NCBI GenBank assembly: GCA_965644295.1
Contig: CBFFRP010000377.1
Coordinates: 62,001 to 126,000, forward strand
Direction: 5' to 3'
DNA: 64,000 nt
Source: Paraphysomonas bandaiensis
Taxonomy: Eukaryota > Chrysophyceae
Made by a program: the position numbers and the translations under genes. This document shows, in pieces, positions 38,731-52,260 of the stretch (positions within the stretch are counted from its first letter, which is position 1; each line of letters starts with the position of its first letter). Under the pieces are notes generated by a model. The model had not been told where the DNA came from, did not search any database, and saw only the letters and a list, made by a program, of their open reading frames with translations.

Positions 38731-40121
38731 AACTTTCTGACTGGGTAAATATGTGGTCACTTGTAAGTACTGCTCACCCAGTTTATGTTATATATAGACC
38801 CTTTGTATTGCAGCTTTTATGGCACCACCTCCAGGCCAATATACTGTGGTGTTTTCTTTGTAATTGAAGAATTTTCATGAAAGCGCTGGCAGTGATACTT
38901 TACTGGTACAATATAGCATATATCATATATTACACAACAGGACCTAGTAGTTGTCATCATGCTGGCGGCACGTTTTAATACAAATATGAATTACGGTTGA
39001 TTTTCTAGCTTTCTTCGATATGATATTATCCACGGTAGTATTGTATGAGTGATACTGCAGTACTTGCCCACTAAATCTCGTGCTATTACTTACTTACTTA
39101 CTTACGTACTATGTACTAAACTGGAAGAGGTGTTCAATATTATACAACACATTTGGTGGTCAAGCAAATTTTTTGTGTGTAATATGTAATATATATACGA
39201 ATCTGAATTAATAGCAAAATGACAGAGTTACCGGTTGAGCAATCTTGTAAAGTATTCCCCTCTACCCTCCACCCACTACTGCTACAGAATAGTAGCAGTT
39301 AAGCCTATGATCAGGATCTGTCAAGAGTATAAGGAAATTAGTTGACTTGTTACTTTTGCTAGTCTCTGCGGTTGCAGTGAAACATATGATGGATTTCTTC
39401 TGTGCACTGCCAAATTTGAATCCGTGAATTCAATGTATTGAAGTTTATGCGAATTAGATGATAGTTTTCTGATCACCCATGAACTATTACTGTATGTATT
39501 ATTGGAAATTGCTCATTTTAAGCTAGATCACAGAGAGAATTTGTCGTAAGACTAGATAGATTTATTAATATCGTTTACACGAAGTTGTGATAACCAACAC
39601 TAACTCATTTTAATCCATGCATAATATCCTACATATGCGAACCTCTCGTTACTCGTTACTGAACATATCTTGAAAGATCAAACTATTTCAGTTTCTCAAT
39701 ATCATCACAACATTTGTACATCACTGTATTCTCGTACATATGTCTTCAAGTGACATACTGAATAAACTAGAATAAGTTCCATATTCTAATACGTATGTAT
39801 AAGGTCCACTTTTAGTATATACTACATACTACGAATGCATCAAGCTATTAACTATGGTATGTGTAATTGATTTCATACAGGATAATCTCATTCATTCCTG
39901 CTTGACTCTTGCAACGCCAGAAATATTAATCACCGATATTACATAATATAGCCTCTCAATGCATTTCAGTTTTTCAGATAAATAACTTATTATTATATTG
40001 AAAACTGAAACAGCACACACGCATGGCATGTGATACAACTCACTAGCCGCGCATTTGAGATTAGTTGTCGACGTTGATACCGGAAATCAAAATGTATTGT
40101 TCAGCACCATCGGTAAATTAG
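38731..40121. other. Long convergent AT-rich intergenic gap
   Basis: 1,391 bp of AT-rich DNA between two 3' ends, with a short (CTTA)n tract near 39090-39105. No gene or mobile element was recognised. Confidence 0.55.
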
Positions 40122-43100
40122 CTAATTCTTCATTGATTGAAACGTTTGAAGCGCAACCATCGTCTTTTCCATCTCTGCTTCGTACGCTTGTACTTTCTCG
40201 GTATTAAGAACACGGACATGTTCTGGCACTTTATCCTCGTAATCAGGAGCGCTCATCTTCTTTTTATAGGTCTCGACTTGAGTAGTTAGTCTGGCCACCT
40301 CTTTTTCCAAGCGCGCAATCTCGTCATCGACATTAATAAGTCCGGACAGATCCACCAACAGAGAAAGCTGATCGTTAATTACTTTAATGCAGCAACCCTT
40401 AGGGATGGGAATATCATTTCGGAGACGTGTGAGGGATGCACCCTTAGCAAGAGTACAGAAGTCATCTGCCTGGACGGACAAAACATCCGCAACTTCGTCG
40501 CTAGTGGTCTGGATGAAGAATGTGGCTTGCACATGATTTGGAACTTTGTAGTCTGATCGAAGCGACCGGGCAGCGTGGATGGTATCATTCACCATAGACA
40601 TATATTGCTCAACATTATCATTGCTCCACTCCGGAACCTCCTCAGGATAAGCTGTAAGCATAATACTTGGAGTTGTATTCATACTGGTGCGCATTGGGAG
40701 CCTTTGCCAGAGTTCCTCTGTAACGAATGGCATGATAGGGTGGGCTAAACGCAGGAATTGCTCCAAGCATGTATACAGCGTGGCCTGTGCTAGCAACTTG
40801 CTCTCCTCACGCTGCCGCAATTCCTCGCTGCTAAGTTCCGACTCTGCGGTCTGGTGAGCTCCAACAATGGGCTTGATGAGCTCCAAGTAGACATCGCACA
40901 AATCGTACAAGAAGAAAGAGTGCAGCGCAGTTGTAACAGCAGCGAACTGGTAGAGACCCATATTCTCATTGCACTGTCGAATTGTTCTGTTAAGTTTAGA
41001 GAGCACAAAAGCGTCTCTGCGGGCGACGGCGGGATTATTCACAATATTTCGGTGCATGTCAGGAGTTGGGGTAAATTCGTTTAGGTAGGTCACGGCAAAC
41101 CTTACGGCGTTCCACACCTTGTTGCAGAATTGTCTGTAACCGACAACTCGCTTGATATCAAGGTTAACATCACGACCCTGCACAGTGTACGCAAGCAGAC
41201 CGAAACGGAGAGCATCTGTCCCGCACTCCGGAATACCAGTAGGAAAATCAAGCTTCTGCGCCTCTATTGCTTTCTTGACCTCCTTCTCTGAGAGGTTACC
41301 AGACTGGATCTTCATTATTAGATGGTCTAATGTGCAACCAGCAATTACTTCCTGGGGGTCAATAACGTTGCCAAGAGACTTCGACATCTTCCTGCCCATT
41401 TTGTCGCGCACCATTGCATGCAAGTACACAGTCTTGAAGGGCAAGACACCTGTCAGCTGTAGGCCCATCATCACCATGCGTGCAACCCAGAAGAAGAGGA
41501 TATCACCACCTGTCTCTAACAGAGTTGTGGGGTAGAATGCTTTAAAGTCTTCTGTCTCGTTGGGCCATCCGAATACGGAAAAAGGAAAAAGCCCAGATGA
41601 GAACCACGTATCTAGCACGTCCTCATCCTGCGTAAGAACAACGCTTTCCTGAGGAACATTCAACATTTCCGCAGCCTTCTCGAGTGCACCGTCAGGGGTA
41701 CGACTTACGACCCAACGAGAGGAGTTAGCAGGGTCATTCTTGTCTAAGTCCTCGCCCTCAACGGTAGCAAAGTAGGCAGGAATGCGATGTCCCCACCAAA
41801 GCTGTCGGGAGACGCACCAGTCCCTGATATTCTCCAACCAACGGTACCAGATCGCTTCGTGGAAATCTGGAACAAGCTTCAAATCTCCACCTCGAACAGC
41901 AGCAATTGCTTTCTCCGCCATCGAATTACAGTTGACATACCACTGTGGAGTCATCATTGGCTCAATAATATCGCCAGATCGAGAGCAGATACCAAGCCTC
42001 ATCTTGTTTGGCTCCTTGCCGCGATACAGGTCCAGCCGCTTTAGCTCCTCTTCCATTGCAACACGCGCATCGTACCGCATCATTCCCGCGAACATTCCCC
42101 CGTTGGATGCTATTCTACCATCTTCCGTTAACATGATTATCATGTCCAAGTTGTTTCGCTTTCCGGACATATTATCATTCGGGTCATGAGCTGGAGTGAT
42201 TTTCACTGCACCCGTACCAAACGACATGTCCACTAAGGTAGCGTCAGTGATAATAGGGATCTTCCTGTCGACAAAAGGATGCTGGAGGTACTTTCCATGC
42301 AGGTGCGTGTAACGTGGATCCTCTGGATGCACTGCCACTGCAGTATCACCCAGCATGGTCTCCAGACGTGTGGTAGCAACCACGATCTCATCGCCCGATG
42401 GGGTACCATCTTCACCCAGAACCTTGTATGCGAATGATGTGATTACACCAAACTCATATTTATCTCGCTTGGTATGATTCGGCACGCGCAAAAAAGTAGG
42501 CTTTTCAACATCAATGTAATCAACCTCAATCTCCGATATTGCTGATTTGAGAGCGCAGCTCCAATTAACGAGTCGTGTGTCCCTATATATGAGTCCCTGT
42601 TCATGGAAGGTGACAAATGCCTCAGTGACAGCACGGGAGAGGTTATCATCCATAGTAAAGGCCTCGCGTGTCCAGTCGGCAGAGATACCCATCATGCGCT
42701 GCTGTTCGGTAATGCGAGTGCCGTATGCGTTTTTCCACTCCCAGACGCGTTTGGTGAACTCCTCACGACCAATATCATGGCGGCTGAGATTTTCCTCCTT
42801 CTTCAGGCGCTTCTCAACAACAGATTGCGTAGCGATTCCTGCATGATCAATACCAGGGACCCAAAGTGTGACCTTGCCTTTCATACGGTTCCATCTAACA
42901 ATAGTGTCTTCTATGGCAGAAGTGAGAGCGTGGCCCAGGTGCAAAGAACCCGTGACATTAGGCGGGGGAATAACCATAACAAACTTCTCATCATCACTCT
43001 TACCCAGCGCATCACTAGCAGTTGCAGAATAATAACCACACTTCTCCCACCATGCCTGCCATGCTGCCTCCACATACTGCGGCTGATAAGAGGAGGGGAA

Positions 43101-43343
43101 GGGGCCGTCTAATATCTTCTTGTCTCCGGCGGGAGTGTTATCCACAAACACCTCCTCTGGAACCTTCTCCTTCTTCGGCTTCTTCTCTTTCTTTGCAGTG
43201 GGCTCTCCTTTAGCCACAGCAGCGTCCTTGGTCTCCTTCTTCTTCTTAGTCTTGCCCTTCTCAAGCCTCTTAAGAGCGTTCTTGCTCAACTTTTGACCCT
43301 CGCCATCACACACAGGTGTATCGGGAGTATCCGGTGAACTCAT
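40122..43343 (-). CDS. Valyl-tRNA synthetase
   Basis: Intronless 1073-residue class I aminoacyl-tRNA synthetase, starting at the Met of MSSPDTPDTP (43341-43343); the frame stays open upstream, but that part is low complexity and probably 5' UTR. A Lys-rich N-terminal extension precedes the catalytic domain with the HIGH motif (PPPNVTGSLHLGHAL, about 42960) and KMSKS (GRKMSKSLGNV, about 41390). Between them lies the CP1 editing domain (TTRLETMLGDTAVAVHP; GTGAVKITPAHDPND). A helical anticodon-binding domain follows, then the C-terminal coiled coil (DEIARLEKEVARLTTQVETY) that contacts the tRNA core. It charges tRNA-Val in the cytosol and perhaps also in mitochondria. The lack of introns contrasts sharply with its neighbours. 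Confidence 0.97.
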   Translation of the reverse strand: MSSPDTPDTPVCDGEGQKLSKNALKRLEKGKTKKKKETKDAAVAKGEPTAKKEKKPKKEKVPEEVFVDNTPAGDKKILDGPFPSSYQPQYVEAAWQAWWEKCGYYSATASDALGKSDDEKFVMVIPPPNVTGSLHLGHALTSAIEDTIVRWNRMKGKVTLWVPGIDHAGIATQSVVEKRLKKEENLSRHDIGREEFTKRVWEWKNAYGTRITEQQRMMGISADWTREAFTMDDNLSRAVTEAFVTFHEQGLIYRDTRLVNWSCALKSAISEIEVDYIDVEKPTFLRVPNHTKRDKYEFGVITSFAYKVLGEDGTPSGDEIVVATTRLETMLGDTAVAVHPEDPRYTHLHGKYLQHPFVDRKIPIITDATLVDMSFGTGAVKITPAHDPNDNMSGKRNNLDMIIMLTEDGRIASNGGMFAGMMRYDARVAMEEELKRLDLYRGKEPNKMRLGICSRSGDIIEPMMTPQWYVNCNSMAEKAIAAVRGGDLKLVPDFHEAIWYRWLENIRDWCVSRQLWWGHRIPAYFATVEGEDLDKNDPANSSRWVVSRTPDGALEKAAEMLNVPQESVVLTQDEDVLDTWFSSGLFPFSVFGWPNETEDFKAFYPTTLLETGGDILFFWVARMVMMGLQLTGVLPFKTVYLHAMVRDKMGRKMSKSLGNVIDPQEVIAGCTLDHLIMKIQSGNLSEKEVKKAIEAQKLDFPTGIPECGTDALRFGLLAYTVQGRDVNLDIKRVVGYRQFCNKVWNAVRFAVTYLNEFTPTPDMHRNIVNNPAVARRDAFVLSKLNRTIRQCNENMGLYQFAAVTTALHSFFLYDLCDVYLELIKPIVGAHQTAESELSSEELRQREESKLLAQATLYTCLEQFLRLAHPIMPFVTEELWQRLPMRTSMNTTPSIMLTAYPEEVPEWSNDNVEQYMSMVNDTIHAARSLRSDYKVPNHVQATFFIQTTSDEVADVLSVQADDFCTLAKGASLTRLRNDIPIPKGCCIKVINDQLSLLVDLSGLINVDDEIARLEKEVARLTTQVETYKKKMSAPDYEDKVPEHVRVLNTEKVQAYEAEMEKTMVALQTFQSMKN

Positions 43344-44609
43344 TGGACAGTGTTTGTTTGTCTGTCTGTCTCTGTGGGGGGTGTGTATATATATGATAGA
43401 TATGAGCCTCTGCAGATATATGTGTACACTCACTCCACCATACACACAGCACACACCATACGGACCGTGCCATACACACAGCACGCCTCTCTCCTACATA
43501 CACACACTGTACTACAGCGCTCTGCTTCTTCACTCTTCTTGTGGCTGGGAGTCTCTCTTCTTATATTCGAATACAGTAGGAATACATAGCCCTACCGTTC
43601 AAGTAGTATTGCAGCATGTTTGTCCCCTGTGTGTCCACGGAGCCCTGAGGGTCATGCAGGCAGTTCAACAATCCAGTACAGTCCGCAACTCACAGAAGAA
43701 TCTAATAATTAGCTGTTTCAATAATTACACCCGAAAATATGGCTATGTCTGGTCACCAGAACCTAAAGTGGGAAACCACCACCACTAGGTAGCCACAGTG
43801 GGTATCCTACATAATTTAATCACATCGGCAACTCTCGATCTAATGTTATGTTGCCCACGGGCACGAAATGCAAAACTCTACTTCTATACCAAACGAAAGC
43901 ACATGGGTAAACATCATCCCTTCATAATCTGTAATCTGCAGAGCCCGACAATCCATAACAGTCATATGAAGACCACAACTGGAAGAGATATAGTGTGGGT
44001 TGAGCTAGGATAATATTTATATATCAAGATGATGTCATACCATGAACTACTAGTTCATGCTTTCAAATCAAGAATCTATGTTTGCATATATTTGTCGATT
44101 CTAATATAAAACGAAGAATTAGGTACAGAGCAATCAAATACTACTTGTACAGTTTGCAGCTTAATTTTTATGTTGTGGTATGAATAAATACTTTTTGCAA
44201 ATTATGAATGACCGTTCTTACAAACCATTATACCTATACTACTTCGTACTTCTTAGTGACATTCCTATATGACCTCAGTCTTTCTCAGTAGTTGTAACCC
44301 ATATGGATCATCAATGTATACGATATAGCATATGTGAAATGTATGATATGGCACAACTACGCTATGAACTATACACTATACCGTATTACAGAATTTGGTG
44401 TTAATTGCGCATCTCTCTTCCAGTCTGAAAAAGTGCATAGAAACTATATCCGCAAATACGTGTTATTGTATATATTATTTAATTCACATATTCAAAGGAG
44501 AAACGTATTGCGTCATACACAATTCACAGGACACCTAACAGCTTTAGGGCGAACTCCAATCTATAATACTACATTCGATTGTCGTTTATGGACAGTCAAA
44601 AACGTTAAC
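43344..44609. other. Intergenic DNA between valyl-tRNA synthetase and DEAD-box helicase
   Basis: 1.27 kb. The part next to the synthetase start (43350-43560) is low complexity (gtgtgta, cacacag) and probably its promoter and leader. The rest is AT-rich. Small open frames on the plus strand (43354-43788 and 44334-44729) look like chance frames. This is the only tandem junction in the window, and no divergent partner gene is evident. Confidence 0.5.
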
Positions 44610-46701
<2,092 letters not shown>

Positions 46702-47209
46702 ACTTTAAACAGATATAATATTTGTTAATATCAACTATTAGATGAAACAATTGTGAACGACTGGCTCTACGACCACTAAACTGTCTGGTGTTTTAACTGG
46801 AACTACTACAAGTACTACACACTACACTGGTACGATACCTGGATGTTGTGTTCGAACACACACATCATTTCACTCATTCTCACTTTATTTCTGTGGTCTT
46901 GGTAAGAAAATTGGTATCTTTAATGGACACATTTCTTTCACAGCGAAAGTGATACATGTACGTTTCAGGTATAGCCTGAAATCTAGCAGAAATCCATGGA
47001 TATCGCATATTATAGACTTTCCGTCAATAAAACATCATATTTTCTCACAAAATATGATCATACCGAGTACAGCAGTATCTCATATGTACAGCAGGTAGCA
47101 TATCATCTCCGCAGACGCAGCTTCTGACTTGCATATAGCTATATTTCCATCTCCTAACTGCACCACGCACTCGTATCTAGAGACACGTTTAAAGATAATT
47201 CTTGAAACT
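46702..47209. promoter_or_regulatory. Shared divergent promoter region (DEAD-box / enoyl-CoA isomerase)
   Basis: 508 bp between head-to-head genes with no convincing coding sequence. The promoter role is inferred from position. Confidence 0.5.
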
Positions 47210-48160
47210 ATGAGGAGGATTTTAAAGCGATCATTTTCTTCTGTGCCGGAGTTGGTAGTTAAATCCACTAAGAACAATGTAACCACGATACGGTATTGAG
47301 ATGGTGCCATATGTTAGTATATGTCATGCACTCTCGTAGGATGAATGACCCAAAGAAATTGAATGGATGGACAGAGCCAATGATGAGAGCAGTTTTCGAT
47401 GTAATTAAACCAGTACTTTTTATAGTTTGCTGATGCTAATTCATAGGCTATAAAACACGCTGATTCAGATGATGAGACAAAGGCAGTTATTCTTACTGGT
47501 ACGGATCCTTACTACTGCGCTGGCGTTAATCTGAGTGGGACAATTAAGCTGATGCACCCAAAAAAACTTTTCAAAACCATTGTAGAGCACAATCAAAGTG
47601 TATTCGATACCTTTTTGGACCGTAAGAAGCCTATGCTAGTTGCTATAAATGGTCCCGCTATTGGTGCCTGCGTGACATCAGCCACTTTATGTGACGCAGT
47701 AATAGCCTCTGAGAAGGCGAAGTTTTTGACTCCGTTTGGACGTCTTGGGATTACTCCCGAAGGGTGTTCAAGCTTTTTATTTTATCACTTGATAGGCAAC
47801 GATAATGCGAGAAGAATGCTTCACGAAGATTGGGAGCCTACGGCCACAGAGGCTAAGGAAATTGGTCTCATAACGGACGTTGTGCCTCATGATAAATTGA
47901 TGGACACTGCACAGTCTATTGCTGAGAAGTGGGTACAAGAAGAGAGACATTTGCAGCCAAGATCGGCTATGGGATACTCGGACTTACAACATCTCAAAGA
48001 GGTTAATGCCCGAGAATCTGTCGAGCTCGGGCACGCCTTTTTATCAGAGAAATTCTTAAGCGCACAGGTAAAATTTCTGGAATCGAAAGGGAAGAGCCAA
48101 CTAGCGTTGATTTTCAAATCTATTCTCTATACCAGACCTGCGTGGTCGAAGCTTTTGTAG
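47210..48160 (+). CDS. Mitochondrial enoyl-CoA delta isomerase / hydratase (ECI2-like)
   Basis: Three exons (introns 47293-47339 and 47401-47446) give an exact 285-residue frame. The short first exon encodes an Arg/Ser-rich presequence (MRRILKRSFSSV) typical of mitochondrial import. Crotonase-fold motifs follow: the oxyanion-hole strands GTDPYYCAGVNLSG and NGPAIGACVTSATLCDA, then the ECI2-like GITPEGCSSFLF. These point to delta3,delta2-enoyl-CoA isomerase, which moves double bonds so that unsaturated fatty acids can enter beta-oxidation. Hydratase activity is an alternative. The C-terminus ends SKLL rather than a clean peroxisomal SKL, so mitochondrial placement is preferred. Confidence 0.85.
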
Positions 48161-48868
48161 ACTTAAGCATGTGATTGCAAGAAATCGCATTGACTGTCAC
48201 CACTGTGTGTTGTATATCATAACATGATACGTTCGAAGTCAATAATTGTAAGTAAACGCTAGTTCACTCTATCTGTGTTTCGTGGAGCGGAAATTTTCAC
48301 ATACCCTTTTCTTACGTCTAGGAACTAGGAAGCTACTTATACTTTATACTTCGTATTAGGATTCAGCTTAATACAAGATAGTATCTGTGAGTTATAATGT
48401 TCAATGAAATATAGCATGAACTTAATTAGAGAGAGTATCTGTTGAAGATACATGATCGTCATTATCAGTTACACTTCTAACTATTTCGTTGTGCATGACA
48501 GTTATGTTTTATATTGTTATTCATAGTTCTCACTTTACAGTGCTTATCACTTCCGTTCTAATAATCACAATATTGTTTTACTATTACTAAGATCAATTCT
48601 TTATTCTTCGTTCTTAGTATTGCTACATGTACCTACATTACTCCACTCTCCACTAGCACTACATCGCGTTGTTAACAATAAAGGGTATGCAGTAAAGATG
48701 CATGAAGAAAACGACTGGTCCAAATATCTACTAAAATTATTCTATAATTACCTTACGCGTTTCTATGTGAGCAATCTATTTTTCTCCTTACGCTAATTCA
48801 TGTCTCATGGGCGGGTGATGATACAAGAGCGCACTTGGGACTAGTCACATATGCACCTCGATTGGTAC
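48161..48868. other. Convergent AT-rich intergenic DNA with a duplicated segment
   Basis: 708 bp between two 3' ends. Bases 48354-48604 recur, diverged and with deletions, in direct orientation at 53462-53671. No gene was recognised. Confidence 0.65.
48354..48604 (+). repeat. Segment duplicated at 53462-53671
   Basis: It shares with 53462-53671 long blocks such as attagagagagtatctg and ttttactattactaagatc, in the same order. The downstream copy lacks about 45 bp. This may be an uncharacterised dispersed repeat or a segmental duplication. Confidence 0.8.
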
Positions 48869-49961
48869 TTATTTATCGGATCCGATTCCAAGCAATAGGT
48901 TACTTCCACTAGATCCAGAACCAGAGCCGTTATTCCCTGGGATGTATGTCACGTTGCGGGCTCTACCCACGACACCGGCAACCTCCTTCGCAGTGTCGAT
49001 ACGACGGAGCTCAATGATTCCATTACCCGCCTTTGCAATTGCATTCGAGATCAATGTAGCGGCCTATATATAGATTTAAAAATACTTTTAAGAAACGCTT
49101 TCCTCACCTCCGCTTCTCCCTCGGCGCGAATAACAGCTGCCTTCCGCTCCTGGTCGGATTTGGCCACAACCCAGCTCTGGCGCTCGGCTTCTTGCTGCGC
49201 CACCTGTTTATGCTCAATCGCCTTCGCAAATTCACGTCCGAATGTGAGATGGGTGATGCTAACGTCATCCAGAATGAGATGGAAATGTGCAGCTCGCTTA
49301 ATGAGGTCCCTTCTGATCTGCTGGGATATTATGGCTCTTTTAGACAAAAGCTCCTCCGCATTGTACTGTGCGACAACCGCCTTCAGAACCTCGTTTCCTA
49401 ATATATGTAAGATCGATCCGACAACCATGACATAAAATAATTACCGAGGGATGGAAGAACACGGTCATCAAAGTCAACTCCTAGCGTCTTATATATTTCA
49501 GGAAGATCCTCCTCCTGTGGTCTTGACAGCACTCTCAAAGAGATGTTTACCTACAATGAGTTCTAAGGCATAGCTAGATAGGACATAAATATGATTACCA
49601 TTTGCAGATCTTTAGTTCCAGTTGAGGAATGGATAGATCTTGGACGTGCTCTGATGTCCATAATGATTGGTTCCTACGAAAAATGTAATGGAAAAAACTT
49701 CAATTATGTGTCACTGCACCTGGAGAAAAGGAATACGGACGTGAGTCCCCTCACCAACAACTTGCTTCTGGATTCCACTGATTTTATCAAAAATAACAGC
49801 CCTTCTACCTCCATCAACTAAGAGCAACACAACAAACAAAAATTACACCACTGCAAAACAACACACAGCTCCCTACCATCATAAAGACAGAGCTCAGAAA
49901 CCACCCCTGCGGCAACAGCCAGTGAGCCAGCACGTGTAGCGAACTTGATTAAAGGTTCCAT
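48869..49961 (-). CDS. PHB1: Prohibitin 1
   Basis: Six exons with introns of 44-59 bp (49064-49107, 49398-49444, 49551-49598, 49674-49719, 49818-49876) give an exact 282-residue frame from ATG 49959-49961. An N-terminal membrane anchor ([17 protein letters not shown]) precedes the SPFH/PHB domain ([48 protein letters not shown]). The C-terminal coiled coil ([20 protein letters not shown]) and the tail [19 protein letters not shown] follow, and the protein ends with a Gly/Ser-rich stretch. Prohibitins form ring complexes in the mitochondrial inner membrane that bind and restrain m-AAA proteases, and such a protease is encoded at 8174-11331. The sequence follows the PHB1 rather than the PHB2 pattern. 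Confidence 0.92.
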
Positions 49962-50294
49962 CGATGCTATTATGAGGGTTATGTATCAGTGGACTAAACT
50001 ATACTTGACTGAAGGAAACGGAGTGACTGAGACATGCACAATACTTGTGGCACAGAACAGCCAGAACTAAAACATCTAGACAACACACACAAAAAAAAGT
50101 ACAGGTACGGGTACAGAAGTACGTCGTACGTATATACATACCTACTGTACCTACCTACAGAGCTATGACATAAATACAGCGGTACATACATTTTATACGT
50201 AGCTACATATACATATACAAGCATTTGCATGCATATCTTGCAGCCGCATGATGCACTTCTTCAGGTAGATGCATGGTATAGTCTGCGGGGAGTG
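49962..50294. promoter_or_regulatory. Shared divergent promoter region (prohibitin / methyltransferase)
   Basis: 333 bp between head-to-head genes, rich in GTAC/TACGTA words at about 50098-50230. The promoter role is inferred from position. Confidence 0.5.
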
Positions 50295-51392
50295 ATGCAT
50301 AGATATTCCGTGTATTTAGTAATATGTATGCTCTATTTCTCGTCTGGGGGTTTAGTGTCAGAGGTTGGTGTTGATGGGGGGGGGTTGTCTGCTGAGGGTA
50401 TGCCCTCTATAGGCCGGGCAGTGTATAATTTGGTTGATATAGAAGGGTATGTTCCACGTAGATGTAATGTGGATGATCGCATATGCATCATCATGGATAC
50501 TCTTTACTCTGTTATTGATGCGATGCCATCTAGTGGCTCCGACTATCAGTCTAATGCTTGTGAGTTCTCAACTGCGCTTTCGAATTACTTCTGTGGGGTG
50601 GAGCAACTGTGGATGGTACTGGACAGGATGATGGAGAAACACGGCCCTCACTCGTATATGTATGGCTATATTCGAAAGGTACAGTTAGCTAAAATGCTCG
50701 AAGCTATCGATAACCTGCAGGCGTCGACTTACTGCGAGGTTGGAATGAATGGTGGTCACTCGGCAGCTGCAATTCTTTCTGCGCGAGACGATATAAAGGT
50801 TTATTCCTTTGACATTGCTGCTTTTGGATACAGCAGGCCAATAGCAGAACTACTAGATACAGTGTTTCCGGGTAGGTTTACTGCTATATTTGGACCCTCT
50901 GCAGAGACAGCGCCAGACTACATTCGACAGCATCTCGAAAATAAGTGCGACATCATATTCATTGATGGAAGTCATGCGGAAGACGATGCACTTGTTGATA
51001 TTGTTAATTTTGCAAAGGCAGCATCGCCTCAACATGCACTGTTTTTAGATGACACACCATGCTTGGACTGGGAGTGCTACCTCGGCTCTTTCCGCTCGCA
51101 GTGGTGTCGATACTCTAGTGTACTTCATTTGCCAGTTGCAGTACGATATGTGATAAAGCACTTGGCTACATTATCATTGTTGCGAGATGTGGAATTTTTT
51201 GATTATGAATGTGGTCACCCTTGCAACGACCCTGTTCAAGTTGACTCATCCACCCACAGAATGGTGTGGGGCTGGGCCAGTGCAAAGTACAACTTGAATA
51301 ATCGCAATATGTGTGATGGAGATTCCATGCATCAATGCTCCTCTAGAAATAAAATATCACCTCATTTTCTTTTCTGGGAACATGAGCTCTAA
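50295..51392 (+). CDS. Methyltransferase family 24-like protein with a signal peptide
   Basis: Intronless; 365 residues from the Met at 50295, which gives a clear hydrophobic signal (YLVICMLYFSSGGLVS). The frame stays open 66 bp further upstream. The Rossmann methyltransferase core has motif I YCEVGMNGGHSAAAIL, a strand IKVYSFDIAAFG, and DIIFIDGSHAEDDALVDI, all typical of the Methyltransf_24 group of SAM-dependent enzymes. Several Cys pairs suit an oxidising compartment. The C-terminus is EHEL, faintly like an HDEL-type ER retrieval signal. Substrate unknown; a secreted or ER sugar or small-molecule methyltransferase is plausible. Confidence 0.75.
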   Translation: MHRYSVYLVICMLYFSSGGLVSEVGVDGGGLSAEGMPSIGRAVYNLVDIEGYVPRRCNVDDRICIIMDTLYSVIDAMPSSGSDYQSNACEFSTALSNYFCGVEQLWMVLDRMMEKHGPHSYMYGYIRKVQLAKMLEAIDNLQASTYCEVGMNGGHSAAAILSARDDIKVYSFDIAAFGYSRPIAELLDTVFPGRFTAIFGPSAETAPDYIRQHLENKCDIIFIDGSHAEDDALVDIVNFAKAASPQHALFLDDTPCLDWECYLGSFRSQWCRYSSVLHLPVAVRYVIKHLATLSLLRDVEFFDYECGHPCNDPVQVDSSTHRMVWGWASAKYNLNNRNMCDGDSMHQCSSRNKISPHFLFWEHEL

Positions 51393-52260
51393 GAACGGTG
51401 CATGATATTTGTAAAATATATTTCATTATGTAAGTTTACTCGTAGAACAGGCCTTTTATATAACTTGTTAATACTCTGCATTATTTACTCGTATCAGTAG
51501 TATCTACATTGCTGCTTAAACGAATCGAGTTCGTGTACTACAATTTTCAACTGCTGTATTCTACAAGTAACTATCATACTTCGAATACCTTAAAATGCAG
51601 GTTTTAATTGCTTACAAGTATGCAAAACTCGACAAGGAAAACAGTATTTATGTCGTTGACTTTGGATCTAAAAATCTACTGATTCGGGGATATTGTTTTT
51701 TGCTCTGAGGAGACAAGCACAGTCGAATTAAAAGTTGCCGCTTTGGATGCTAAATGGAATTAAGGATCATAAACTGGAATATACAAATACTTTATAGAAA
51801 CAGTACTATTGCAAACTATAGTAGTTTCACTGATCAGTAAGTAAGTAGTATCACTGATCAGTAAGTAAGCACATCCGTATATGCTATCTTAAGTATTTGT
51901 CATTTTTTTCCTCGTCATCTGAGCCATCATATCGATGACGCCAGCATCTCCATTATTGTGAGCTACTTTAGCAAAAACAATATTGATGGAAATTTTTGCC
52001 GGTCCACCAATCAATATACTGTTACCGAACCCTGGTACTATCTATAATGGCCCGTTTTTGTAATCCAGAAGTACGATATGTTTTTTCTACTTCTATCACT
52101 CTGATCTCTGGTAACAACTGTACATGTTTTAGAAAATTCACACATAATATATTATAGTATATATAAAGTAAGGTTTGAAATTTCTTTTTCACGTAAATTT
52201 GTAAACACATAAAAGGGTACCACAAAAGAGTGATCTCTAATCAGTTATCGTTAGTAATTG
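51393..52260. other. AT-rich intergenic DNA with a short tandem duplication
   Basis: There is no gene. A 24-bp direct repeat containing the palindromic word tgatca (cactgatcagtaagtaag) occurs twice at about 51828-51869. Confidence 0.55.

Noticed and set aside
41152-43213. Plus-strand open frames across the valyl-tRNA synthetase gene
   Set aside because: They are antisense to a strongly conserved gene and have no protein-like features of their own.
43344-43484. N-terminal extension of valyl-tRNA synthetase (47 extra residues open upstream)
   Set aside because: The extension is translated GTGTGT/CACACA low complexity. The Met at 43341-43343 begins the Lys-rich head typical of the family.
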